DNA from: Chaetoceros tenuissimus
Taxonomy: Eukaryota; Bacillariophyta; Thalassiosirophyceae; Chaetocerotales; Chaetocerotaceae
Assembly (NCBI GenBank): GCA_021927905.1
Contig: BLLK01000069.1
Location: 3,224,001-3,288,000 of the forward strand
Reading direction: 5' to 3'
Length of the DNA: 64,000 bases
A model generated the notes under the pieces. That model saw only the letters and a list, made by a program, of their open reading frames with translations, did not search any database and was not told the DNA's origin. Below are positions 30,532-40,340 of the stretch, one piece after another (within the stretch, counting starts at the first letter, position 1; each line of letters begins with the position of its first letter). A program made the position numbers and the translations under genes.

Positions 30532-32412
30532 TCAAACGGTGTTAAACTCTAAAATGTCACCAGTTGCAGCTACTCTTTTCTGATATTCTTCGAGCAAAGT
30601 CTCTGATACCTCCAGCAAAGTTTCCCTGAGAATTTGACCCGCAGGTGCAGACATGTCTCTAGGAACTCCGATCCGAAGTCTGAGATAATCCAAACATTCC
30701 ATGATTGCTCGAAGAGTATCATCACCTCCCTCGGCTAGTTTTTCACCTGCTCTTCTTACCTTTTTACCCAAAATAAGAGACTTCTCCGACTCATTTTTCA
30801 CCAGCAATATTTCGATTGTATTGCGCAAGAATGCATCTACTGCAATGGTAGCATCTTGGTTAGGCACGGCGTTTGGATCGGCAAGCTCGGCCGCAGAAGC
30901 AGGAAATCCCATTGTACCAGCAGCTCGAGATGCAAACTTTACAATGTTATCAAAATTGTAAAGTATTCTTTCTGCGGCCTCTCTTTTCGCAGCTTTAAGG
31001 TTTTCTTCTGGAGATTTCGCATAGTATTGATCCCATCCTTTTTCGCGCCATTGCCTACTTTGCACAACATCACTTTCTTCACTAACTACACCAGTTGGTA
31101 GACAATAGGCATCTACTGCATCACGCGATTCTTCACATCCAGGATAAAATGTACATCCAGTGCTCAATTGAGGAGGAAGCGCTCTTGAGTGCGTATAAAC
31201 ATCGCTCTTCGTCATTTTGTAAGATTCCCGTTGTTCCATAGCTTCTAACCAGTTTAAAATATTTGGCCATCTATCACGATTTGCCCGCATGTCGAATCCT
31301 TTGAAATAAAGTAGAGATGCAACTTGCCTTTCTACAAAAGGAATGAATTTGATATCAACCATTGAGAATCCACTCTCGAGAAAGTATACACCTTTTGTAT
31401 TACCAAGAGTTTCATTGACTTCATCCAAAATTGCTTCAAATCGTTCTCTATATTCAACTGGTCGACGTTTTCCTGTAAGATACCACATCCATTCTGCGTA
31501 CAATCTACGTTCTAGTGAGTTCCTTCCATCATCGCAAAGAAATTTCACATATTCCAATTCTTTTTCATCAGTTGGTAACAATGCATCTAAACGCTTTGAT
31601 GGACTTGAAGAACTCCTTCCAGCAAATGGATTAAATGATGCCGTAGGTGAAGTTTCTACATTTGCATTCTGTGCACGCGATTTGGCTAAAGAATCAATAG
31701 CCGTCAAAATATCATCCGACTGAGCAATGACTTCATCTTGCTTCCCCTCACGATGAATGACAGCACAAGGCAATGATCCACTTGGTTGTATACGTAAGAA
31801 TTCAGCAGGCTTTGAACTACCTGCATAACAATTCATTGCAACTTTTACAACTTTATAGGGTATTTGCGTCTCTTCCAAAGCGCACCATACCTTGCAACAA
31901 TAAGGGCACCATGCGGCACTGTCTCTGTAAAATGTAATGGATACATCATTCTTTACATTTGGAAAAACACGATGTGTAGCCAAGGGAGAATGTACCAGTC
32001 CTTGTTCTAAAAGCGATCGAAATTCAAGTTCTTCTTTTGTCTGTTGCTTCATCAAAATATTTTGAAGCTCCTCGCGAGATTTAGGAAGTACATTTGCATC
32101 ACCCGAAGATAAAAATTCTGCAAAAGGATCGAGGTTCAGATTTCTAGGACCTTGCAAATTGCTCTTGATGGATGTTTGTACTTGACTCAGATAAGAAGGT
32201 TGCAGTGCACGAAGTATGTCTCCTAGTAAATGTTTGTTGAATGTTCTACCAGCCATACCTTCACCGTCAAGAAATAGCTGCGATGAAAGGCGTCGATATC
32301 CATTTGTGTTCGCAATGGGTGGAGTGAACGAGAAAGCGACATTACTTTGAAAAATGATCAAAGTAAGGGCTAGTAGTGGAAATCTATCAATATTTGTTTT
32401 GATGAATATCAT
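30532..32412 (-). CDS. Plastid glutathione S-transferase/glutaredoxin-like protein
   Basis: One exon of 626 residues. The signal peptide (MIFIKTNIDRFPLLALTLII) runs to VAFSFTPP, an ASAFAP-type site with Phe after the cut, predicting import into the plastid stroma. The thioredoxin-fold domain begins near residue 158 with SITFYRDSAAWCPYCCKVWC, giving a CPYC motif at 169-172 of the glutaredoxin/omega-GST kind, and continues through FLRIQPSGSLPCAVI and AQSDDILTAID. A helical GST C-terminal domain follows (ERRLYAEWMWYLTGKRRPVE; FLESGFSMVDIKFIPFVERQ). The last 200 residues, with ILYNFDNIVKFASRAAG, are an extra helical domain found in algal homologues of this type. Thiol redox or glutathione-conjugation activity is inferred; the substrate is unknown. 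Confidence 0.82.
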   Translation of the reverse strand: MIFIKTNIDRFPLLALTLIIFQSNVAFSFTPPIANTNGYRRLSSQLFLDGEGMAGRTFNKHLLGDILRALQPSYLSQVQTSIKSNLQGPRNLNLDPFAEFLSSGDANVLPKSREELQNILMKQQTKEELEFRSLLEQGLVHSPLATHRVFPNVKNDVSITFYRDSAAWCPYCCKVWCALEETQIPYKVVKVAMNCYAGSSKPAEFLRIQPSGSLPCAVIHREGKQDEVIAQSDDILTAIDSLAKSRAQNANVETSPTASFNPFAGRSSSSPSKRLDALLPTDEKELEYVKFLCDDGRNSLERRLYAEWMWYLTGKRRPVEYRERFEAILDEVNETLGNTKGVYFLESGFSMVDIKFIPFVERQVASLLYFKGFDMRANRDRWPNILNWLEAMEQRESYKMTKSDVYTHSRALPPQLSTGCTFYPGCEESRDAVDAYCLPTGVVSEESDVVQSRQWREKGWDQYYAKSPEENLKAAKREAAERILYNFDNIVKFASRAAGTMGFPASAAELADPNAVPNQDATIAVDAFLRNTIEILLVKNESEKSLILGKKVRRAGEKLAEGGDDTLRAIMECLDYLRLRIGVPRDMSAPAGQILRETLLEVSETLLEEYQKRVAATGDILEFNTV

Positions 32413-32653
32413 CTTTGGTACTTATATCAACAACATGAATGAGCATTACTTGAATGGTTCAATTGTCTAATAAAAAGTGGAAAGTGGAAAAAAGAAAACT
32501 TTTCTTCTTTCCACGTCATCTTTTGCTATTTTAGTTGGGAGAATTATATCATCATTGGTTTCCCTTCCAGAATTATTGTCGCAGTTATCAGTTCTGTTGT
32601 ATTGGCATCTGACATCTTTCTCAGATGAAGTTATAATCTTCTTTTACATCTTC

Positions 32654-33491
32654 CTATTTACATCCTAAATTTTGCAGCAACGAAGGAGAAACACTCTTGG
32701 AACCTAAATATAAATCCAATACACCACTTGCAAGTGCTTTATCATTCATTTTCCCAATCAATTTACCTCTCGCAGTCACTGTAATTTCAGAACCTTTCCA
32801 TTCAAAAGTCATGTTTTCACCCTTCTTTATCTTTCCTCCTCCAAGACCATCCACAATCATATCATGGAACTCTGTTTTGATATCTTCCTTTACTCCATCT
32901 ATCTGTGAGACAGCCTCGGCAATCTAGGAGAGTGTAGTTTTTGTGAGAAAATTGCAAAAAGTTTTCATTCTATGACTTTCCAAAATTGATGTTAAACTAA
33001 CCTTCTCAGGACCAAGATTCATTACGAATGATAGTTCAATAGCCTTTTGTGCATTCGAAGATTGGATTGTTTTGCATAAAGCATTGCCTTGTGGATTTTC
33101 CTTAAGAATCTGCTTTTCAAGTAGAGAAGATACAAACAAACCTAGAGAGTAAATATTCAAGACTGCTTTCTTACGAGTCCCAACTCCAACTGATGTTTTA
33201 TTCGTAGGTGCATATATGGTGTGAGTAAATGTATTTGGAGAGTGAAATAATGTTTTGATAGAGATGGGACACTTGAAAACTATAGTTCGGATGCAAATAT
33301 AGCTTACCACAGCTCAATTCATTCTTTTTAGAAGAAATAAACTTTTTAGTTGTTGGAAACTGAACTCCAGTAGCTTTGTCGACCATGAATCCAGCAGACT
33401 CTGAACCTCCTCCATTGCTTCCATTCTTGAGTCCAAGTAGATAAGATACAATGGCTACAAGAATTATGACTACAAACTGACTGAACTCCAT
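32654..33491 (-). CDS. Chalcone-isomerase-like protein
   Basis: Three exons on the minus strand, 33491-33308, 33189-33002 and 32923-32654, give 213 residues. Introns are 118 and 78 bases with GT-AG ends, and the first junction restores ELSCVGVGTRKKAVLNIYSL. The N-terminus has a membrane anchor or signal (FVVIILVAIVSYLLGLKNG). The KATGVQFPTTKKF segment and the VGxGxRKKxxLNIYSLGLFV strand are typical of the chalcone-isomerase-like fold, and MTFEWKGSEITVTARGKLIG near the end fits the family's last strands. In non-plant lineages these proteins usually bind fatty acids rather than make flavanones, so fatty-acid binding is the better guess. Confidence 0.78.
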
Positions 33492-33869
33492 CTTTTCGTG
33501 GCTGATGCGCTTTTATAGACGGGCGACGATATATTCTTCTGGAGTAATTTCTATATCTATTCTATCCTATGGAAGAGTAAATCCACAATCCAACCAAAAA
33601 CAAAGAGTGATGAAGCTGGTTGTAAACGTTGAAACACTCCAACCAAGGGTAGTACGTACAAAGATACCGTGTCAAAGATATGCGAACTCCAACAACTCCC
33701 AACCCAACATTCGCTGTCAAATTTTAAATCTACAACACGTACTTTTAGCTAGAGTAGTCTACTCTCAGTTCTACACTTTCGCAAAGATATAAATGAAGGA
33801 TAGAGGAAGGAGGAAGCATAGATAAGCCATCTGCTCTCTATTCTCATAATTAAAAATCAACCTAACAAA
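33492..33869. other. Divergent intergenic region
   Basis: Shared upstream region of the chalcone-isomerase-like gene and the triosephosphate isomerase gene. Nothing recognisable was found. Confidence 0.45.
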
Positions 33870-34874
33870 ATGAAACTCTCTTTCGGAAATCTTCTTTTCG
33901 CTGCATCATCTTTGACTGCTGTAAATGCATTCTCCATTCAAAGATTAAGTAGTGTATCCACATCAACAACAAGCCTCGATGCACGTAGACCAATCCTTGC
34001 GGGCAATTGGAAATTGAATCCTAAAAGTAGAGATGAAGCTCTAGCTCTTTTGAATGGACTTAGTCCTAGTCCAAGCGATGTAGATGTTCTCATTTTTCCT
34101 CCGCTTCCATATCTCGGTGATGTACTCAAGGCTCTACCAGCGGGAGTACAGGTTGGTGCTCAGACTTGTTCCAACTATGAAGAGGGAGCATTCACAGGTG
34201 AGGTTGCTCCATCTATGCTTGCAAGTATGAATGTAGGTTATGTACTATTGGGTCATTCTGAAAGAAGAACACTCTTTGGAGAAACTGATTCTGACATCAA
34301 TGCTCGTGTACTTACTTGTCTCAAGGAACCAAATCTTAAAGTTGTCTTGTGTGTTGGAGAGACATTGGATGAATATGAAGCAGGATTGTTGAATAGTATT
34401 GTTGACACTCAGACTCGTAAGGGACTTTCTGGAGTTTCGGCTCAAGATCTCATCAATGGACGCGTAGTGATTGCTTATGAACCAGTTTGGGCTATTGGAA
34501 CTGGATTGACTGCTACCCCTGAACAGGCACAAAATGCACACACTGTTATTCGTAATACACTTGCAGCAATGTACCCTTCAACAGCAGTAGCAGAATCTGT
34601 AAGAATTCAATATGGTGGATCTGTAAAGCCAGAAAGTATTGCTGATTTGATGAGTCAGCCTGATATTGATGGAGCACTTGTTGGAGGTGCAAGTCTTGAT
34701 GCTGCATCATTCAATGCAATTGTAGGTGGTGCATCCACTGGAGCGGCACCTGTTGCTGCTGCTGCACCTGTTTCATACGCTGTTCCAGCGCCAACAGTGC
34801 CATCATCGTTTCCTTCATACGGAGGCATGCCTCGTGTAGTTGAGAAATACGTTCCACCGGCGCCAAGAATGTAA
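33870..34874 (+). CDS. TPI: Plastid triosephosphate isomerase with C-terminal tail
   Basis: One exon of 334 residues. A signal peptide (MKLSFGNLLFAASSLTAV) ends in NAFSI, a textbook ASAFAP-type site, so the enzyme is imported into the plastid. It interconverts dihydroxyacetone phosphate and glyceraldehyde 3-phosphate. All key residues are present: Lys48 in AGNWKLN, the electrophilic His in LLGHSERR, the base Glu in AYEPVWAIGTG with its lid, and the phosphate loop in YGGSVKPES and LVGGASLD. After the usual end (FNAIV) there is an extra tail of about 50 residues rich in Ala, Pro and Ser ending in EKYVPPAPRM, absent from typical TPIs. The reading frame is strongly biased and lacks introns, suggesting high expression. 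Confidence 0.95.
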   Translation: MKLSFGNLLFAASSLTAVNAFSIQRLSSVSTSTTSLDARRPILAGNWKLNPKSRDEALALLNGLSPSPSDVDVLIFPPLPYLGDVLKALPAGVQVGAQTCSNYEEGAFTGEVAPSMLASMNVGYVLLGHSERRTLFGETDSDINARVLTCLKEPNLKVVLCVGETLDEYEAGLLNSIVDTQTRKGLSGVSAQDLINGRVVIAYEPVWAIGTGLTATPEQAQNAHTVIRNTLAAMYPSTAVAESVRIQYGGSVKPESIADLMSQPDIDGALVGGASLDAASFNAIVGGASTGAAPVAAAAPVSYAVPAPTVPSSFPSYGGMPRVVEKYVPPAPRM

Positions 34875-35247
34875 ATAAGAAGGTGGTTTTCCATCTGTTT
34901 GCTTGTTTTTAAAAGAAAACTACAACCACTCTTAACTTTGCTAAATTGCTATCTGCAATAACACCATAATATTACCAAAGATCATACATTCTTTTAACGT
35001 AAGTTTATAAAAGTAGTATAAAAAATCGGAAATAAGCTGGTTCAAAATATATTTCGAAGCTCAATGTTTTCCCCCACACCCTCTAAGAACCAAAAAGAAC
35101 ATCGACAGCAGAAGCTGAAAGCTGAAGCGTGAACCGTGAACCGTGAACTGTTTCAAGAAGAAAGGAATTCTCTCTCATAAAAATAAATATAGAGAGCCAA
35201 TATAACAATTATTCACAAAAGAATAGGTGAAAAACTACCAAAGAAAA
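34875..35247. other. Intergenic region
   Basis: Between TPI and the SNARE gene. It holds three imperfect GTGAAC-type words near 35129-35150 (GTGAACCGTGAACCGTGAACTG), a small tandem repeat. Nothing else was recognised. Confidence 0.5.
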
Positions 35248-36031
35248 ATGACTATAGTATATGCATTAGTATCTAGGCAAAAAACTGTGCTTGCGGAGTA
35301 CACAGCAACACTAGGTAAGCAATTTATCCGAAATCCTTCTGAGTTGACACGACACAGGTCATCAGCAAAGCCTTAAAGCCTTTCTTTCAAAGCTCATAAC
35401 AAATCTCACAGAAACTCATTTCTAAGCAACAGGAAACTTCCCTACTGTCACTCGTATGCTTCTAGAAAAGATTCCAGTCCAAGATGGTAAAATGACTTAT
35501 GTATACGATGACTACGTGTTCCATTACATTGTCGAGAATTCTATTTGCTATCTGTGCATGTCAGATGAAAAGAATAAGCATAGACTGCCCTATGCATTTT
35601 TAAACGATATGAAAGATAGATTCCTTGCTCAATTTGGTCTTGACAATGCCCAGCGTGCAATTGCATTTTCATTCAATGAAGAATTCGCCCCTGTGATTCA
35701 GCAAAGAATGGAGTACTTTAATTCAGGCGGTGCCATGGATAATATTGATCAACTCAAGAATCAGATTGATAATGTGAAGGAAGGTATGGTACAGAATATT
35801 GAAAAGGTTCTAGAGAGAGGAGAGAAAATTGAGTTGTTGGTGGATAAAACGGATAGACTCAATCAGCAAGCGTTTAGATTTGAAGCTAGTAGTCGAGGTT
35901 TGAGAAGACATTTGTATTGGAGAAGAGTGAGAAATATAGCAATTTGCTCCTCCTTTGGAATTTTGATTCTTTTTATTCTCATTGCTGAAGGCTGCGGTGG
36001 TTTTGACTTTCACCGCTGCAGACGCCATTGA
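35248..36031 (+). CDS. VAMP7-like longin R-SNARE with Gln at the zero layer
   Basis: Two exons, 35248-35314 and 35433-36031, give 221 residues; the junction restores LGNFPTVTRMLLEKI. Residues 1 to about 110 form a longin domain (MTIVYALVSRQKTVLAEYTA at the start; YVFHYIVENSICYLCMSDEK). The SNARE helix runs from DNIDQLKNQIDNVKEGMVQN to ELLVDKTDRLNQQAFRFEAS, followed by a membrane helix (IAICSSFGILILFILIA) and a short lumenal tail. Such proteins mediate fusion at late endosomes, vacuoles or the plasma membrane. Aligned with VAMP7, the zero-layer Arg of MVRNI is replaced by Gln143 (CAG codon) in MVQNI, which is unusual for an R-SNARE. Confidence 0.9.
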
Positions 36032-36153
36032 AAAGAGGACAGTATACATGCCTAAAGGGTATGTGACAGAAGAAGTAATAATGTATAGTAATGATTAATT
36101 TCAATAATAGTAATACAATGCGGTATGTAGCATCGTTATAGACTGTGTTTCCC

Positions 36154-37980
36154 CTAATTGTCCAAGAACTCTGCTTCGTAATCTTTCCATAATCGACAGA
36201 ATTTGCGGAAACGTCCACAGATGGAATTGCAGACAACCTCGCCAAATGGCTGCCAGTAACATTTTGATTCTGAGTATTTTCGAAAGAATGAACAGTTTAC
36301 TGTTGTTCCAGCCTTTTTCCCATGTCGCAATTTGAAGGAATGTCCTCGATCGGCAGGACAAGGTCCGTTTTGGCGCAATTTGTTTCGAAGTTTCTTTCGT
36401 AGACCATTATACTTGTCAAAATCTGTCACGAGAAGATTGTGTTTTTCCCCAATGTCATCTTTTAAATTGTACAATGCTTCCCATTTATTAATATAATCCC
36501 TGATGAACTTAAAATCTCCATCTCGTATTGCCGCTTGATGTTTATCTGTTTGAGGCTTATAAACAGTCAAATATTTTCGCGGAGCGCCTGCAGAACCTGA
36601 GATTGCATATTCTTTGAAACTCTTGGAGTCTTGTGCAGAGTACTCGTCAATTTTCAAGTCTGTCAATTGTGCAATGGTTGCGTAGATATCCCATAATGCA
36701 ATGTAGTGCTCATCTCGCCTTTCGCCTGCTGGTAATACACCATCATATCGCATGATGAAGGGGACTCTGTGTCCATTTTCGTAAAGGTTCCCTTTAAATC
36801 CACGTAGCACACGATTTGGATATTTCATGTGCAGTCCACCATTGTCACTTGTAAAGATGACAATGGTATCTTCCATAAGGTTTTCGTCTTCCAACTTTTT
36901 GGTGAGAGACCCTACAATGAGATCCATTTCAAATAAGAGATCAAGATGCGGATCTTCATATCTTCCTGCTATTTTTGTTCCATCAAAATATTGCTTTGGA
37001 GGCGTGTGCGGAATATGAACAGAACCAAGTGAAAAATACATGAAAAATGGCTTATCTGAATGATTCTCAATGTGATTGTCAATAAATGTCTCGGCTTTAC
37101 GATATATCTTTTTATTGTAGCTTGTAGAATCCCAATGTTTATCACCCTAGGAGGAAATAGTTGTTGATGAATGTTAGACGAATGCATTTCTGTGGAACTG
37201 AAAATATGCTAGTCCTTGCTAGTTATAACTTACTTCTCCAGGATTCAATATTTCAAAAGTATTTCCTCCTTGACTGACATGTTCACCTTTTTCCCAATAT
37301 ACAATATCTTCTTCTTCTGTGAGCAATTTACCATTTCGAAAAAAGCTGTATGGAGCACCTTGGATTCCCTCCAAAGTATAAAACGAATCATCAAAACCGT
37401 GATCAGCGGGACCATTAGATAATCTTCCATTCTCCCAATCTTGACTACTCAAAATGTTTGTTTTATTATACCCGTCAGGCAAACCTCCACCAATATGCCA
37501 CTAGGAACATTTAGTATACAGAAAAAGCATGAAAACAATTGATACACATTCAATCAGATCAAAGAAGCTTACCTTTCCAAACATACTTGTATGATAGTCC
37601 CCCGTTTTCAACATGGAAGCAATACTTTGTTGCCTACCATAAAATTGAGTTTGTCCTGATGGATAGAGGCCCCAGGTGCCGAACACTTCCGTCCCCCGAT
37701 GCGGTTGATTACCACTTAGCAGCGAGTAGCGACTTGGTGCACATAGTGGTGTACTATGTGCATCTGTAAATGTGACTCCTTTTTCTTGAAGAGCACGTAG
37801 ATTTGGCATATCCACAATTTCATTATTCCAATAGCCTGGCACATCTCCCGTTCCAACGTCATCTGCAAGTATTATGAGTACATTTGGCTTCTTCTTTTGC
37901 GCTAGAGTATGTGTAGCTCCAAATAATAGGCATAGCAGTGGTACCGTAGATAATATCTTCATCATAGAGTTTGCTTGCAT
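36154..37980 (-). CDS. Secreted sulfatase with Cys-rich tail
   Basis: Three exons on the minus strand, 37980-37573, 37500-37234 and 37146-36154, give 555 residues; both introns have GT-AG ends and phase 0. The first junction restores MFGKWHIGGGLP, a sulfatase core segment. The signal peptide covers residues 5-27. Metal ligands are seen in IILADDVGTGD. Cys80 in LCAPSRYSLLSG is the C-x-P-x-R residue that is oxidised to formylglycine in type I sulfatases. IVIFTSDNGG supplies further metal ligands. The last 75 residues hold six cysteines (NGPCPADRG to RFRKFCRL), an added small disulfide domain. Removal of sulfate from extracellular or endosomal polysaccharide is inferred. Confidence 0.9.
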
Positions 37981-38316
37981 GCAACGTTTTTATGGAACAA
38001 TACATCATTCAACTTTGGACTTGGGAGGATGAGAAATCTCGTTATGCATGAATTTCAAAATCAGAGATGGGACTAAAACTTCCTCTCCTGCCTAGCTATG
38101 CGTCGACTCTTTACATGGCTAGAAAAGAGGAGCATTTGGGCCGGCCGCCGCCGGCCGCCGGGCTGCGGCGGCTGGGGGGACGAGCAACATACCTATAGCA
38201 GCGAGCGCAACAGCAACAAGCAACACAGCCCGGCTACCGGCTAATTAAATTTTTGAAAAAATAGCACATTCTTGTTCTCAAAGTACTACCTATACATCAT
38301 TATCATCAAACAGACC
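37981..38316. other. Divergent intergenic region with GC-rich island
   Basis: Shared upstream region of the sulfatase and glycosyltransferase genes. It contains a sharply GC-rich island at 38138-38180, listed separately. Confidence 0.6.
38138..38180. other. GC-rich CCG-repeat island
   Basis: About 43 bases are almost pure G and C, built of GGCCGGCCGCC and GCCGGGCTGCGGCGGCTGG, within an AT-rich genome. It includes two CCGGCCGCCG units in tandem and can fold on itself (CCGCCG against CGGCGG). It may be a promoter element shared by the two flanking genes. Confidence 0.6.
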
Positions 38317-39941
38317 ATGGCGATCAAGTCATCATCTCTTTTCAAGATAGTAGCAGGAGTCTGTGCCTTGTTCTTCCTGGGTCAAGTACTGTTTATGATG
38401 CAGCCAAAGTACAGTCTGGACGATGCCATAAAAGGCTACGAAATAGGCAAAGATCATGAGATATCCGCACCTCAAAGAGTATCCCAGTCAGTCTCATATC
38501 CCGACCAAAACATACGAGAAAAGGGAGAACCTAGCGGTCCATCAGATGGCACATTCAACTCATTTCCAATCTATCATAAAAAATATACTCAAGGCTTTCA
38601 TTCAAACTCACACTGCATTGGGGAAAACTTTCGACAAGATGCATGGAAATACCGATCATGTCAATTTCAAAATTTATGCTTTGACACATCTTCAATGAAA
38701 TTTGTACTTTTTGCATCACAAGAACAATATGAACTGGAAAAAGCATTGAAACATGAGCATTTGACTGACTTCTCACCTGCATCGAGTATGAACACTACAC
38801 TCAGTGTAGGTGCTATTAATCCAAAATGGGGAAAAGAACATGCACTGTTGGAATGGTATCCGGAATTAAGGCCGGTGGAAGAAATTGTCAATACTGGTTA
38901 TTATCAATTACAGACCGATAAAGTGTTGATACCGTGGCACTCGATGGCAGGCTTCAATCCAGGACATTTAGTATGGGATGATTTTTTACCTCTTTATACT
39001 CTCTTGACTTCGTTTGATTTGTTGCAAAAGGAATTAGTATTGATTCGATATGATTTGACTTTAGCACAATGGGCTAGTTGTCAACGTCAATATACAAAGT
39101 GCGCGCCTATTCTCAAAAAGTTTTTACCCTTGATTGGAACGCAATTGGACAAAACTACAAACCAAAATGAAACAGCGTTGGTACTGAATGGAGAGCAAAG
39201 GTCTAAATATATATGTGCCCCAAATGGAGCAGCTGGGCTAGGCATGTTGTCTGATCATGGACTGAAATTGCATGGTTGGTCGCCAAAGGGTGAGTTGAAC
39301 ATTTAGATTGCTTTTGTAATTATATCGCTTTAAGGTGAAACTCATTATATCATTCAGATTATGAATATGCATACAACATTGGACGTGGAGGGCAAATGCT
39401 TCAATTTAGAAATTGGATGATGGCAAAGTTGGGTGTCCAGCAACCTAGGAAAATACATTCACCACCATATCGAATCATTGTTTCTGTGGGATCTAGTAAA
39501 TCACCGAACAGAAATGTAAGCTTCAAAAAACATATTGAATTGTTGAAAGAGAAACTAGGAGGAAAATATGAAATGGATATAATGCCTGTACAATTTAAAA
39601 CAATGACGATGAAAGAACAATTAGAGCTGGTTTCGGAAGCTAGCCTTTTCATCACAATGTGCGGGGGAGGAGCAGTAACAGCAATGTTTCTCCCAAAAGG
39701 TGCTAGTCTTCTTGCGTATTTCAATGAAAAAGACGGACATGGTGGTACACCCGCACGGTTAGATTGGGATTTATTGAATAACCTTGGATATCTTCGTGTC
39801 CATTGGCTACCAAGACCACAGGAATCAATCGCAGCAGCACGAAGGCACAGAAATCCACCACCTGGTCAACATGATTATGATGCATTTATCAAGCTAGTTG
39901 ATCATGAACTTGATGTAATATCGCATAACAATGACTACTAA
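38317..39941 (+). CDS. Golgi-type glycosyltransferase, GT61-like
   Basis: Two exons, 38317-39289 and 39358-39941, give 518 residues. A short cytosolic N-terminus and a membrane helix (IVAGVCALFFLGQVLFMM, residues 10-27) make it a type II membrane protein, as expected for Golgi enzymes. The lumenal part includes GFNPGHLVWDDFLPLYTLL and, in exon 2, MTMKEQLELVSEASLFITMC followed by GGGAVTAMFLPKGASLLAYF. This order matches the GT61/DUF563 family, where an E-Q segment precedes H/C-GxG-x-T-x-xxFLP. The usual His-Gly-Ala-Gly is replaced here by CGGGAVT. The acceptor is unknown; N-glycan or cell-wall polysaccharide decoration is likely. The gene tail has an echo downstream at 39964. Confidence 0.8.
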
Positions 39942-39963
39942 AGAAGTGGTTTGAATGAATGTT

Positions 39964-40004
39964 TTAGCTAGTTGATCATACTACTTACTTATCGCACAAT
40001 GATA
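39964..40004 (+). pseudogene. Echo of the GT61-like gene tail
   Basis: TAGCTAGTTGATCAT at 39966 and ATCGCACAATGA near 39993 repeat AAGCTAGTTGATCAT and ATCGCATAACAATGA from the last coding bases (39891-39935), in the same order and orientation. Between them the sequence has diverged. The offset is about 71 bases. Confidence 0.75.
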
Positions 40005-40067
40005 TTTCCTTTCCGTATCAGAGAAAGAAAAGTGTAGGTGTAATGAATGGGTATTTTACGGTTATTT

Positions 40068-40089
40068 GTTGTTCGTACGTACTAACAAC
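40068..40089. promoter_or_regulatory. 22-base imperfect palindrome GTTGTT-CGTACGTAC-TAACAAC
   Basis: The two 11-base arms match at ten positions around a GTAC core. It lies about 250 bases before the GFA-domain gene. It could be a binding site for a dimeric regulator; no family is known to me. Confidence 0.4.
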
Positions 40090-40126
40090 ATACCAACAGA
40101 CCGAAAAGAACATTACCTACAACCTA

Positions 40127-40138
40127 TTGTACGTACAA
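40127..40138. promoter_or_regulatory. 12-base perfect palindrome TTGTACGTACAA
   Basis: A perfect inverted repeat with the same TGT/GTAC/ACA character as the one 60 bases upstream. The pairing of two such sites before one gene suggests, but does not prove, a regulatory role. Confidence 0.4.
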
Positions 40139-40340
40139 CCGACAACATCATCTCCATTTTAACATATGTTACGCTGTTGGCTTTTTCGTGATAACATACA
40201 TAACATTTGTATACACCCATTTGCTTTTGAAAAGGAAAGAAAAGTGAACATATGCGAGACATATATCAAAGAGTGTAAATTTTTATAGGAGCAAGGAAGG
40301 AAGTTTTAGATCTTGCCGCTAGGAGCAAGGAGCAGGAATA

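Larger units (their letters stand above)
39942..40340. other. Intergenic region with gene-tail echo and two palindromes
   Basis: It contains a degenerate copy of the glycosyltransferase gene tail at 39964-40004 and two GTAC-centred palindromes at 40068-40089 and 40127-40138, listed separately. No gene was seen. Confidence 0.6.
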
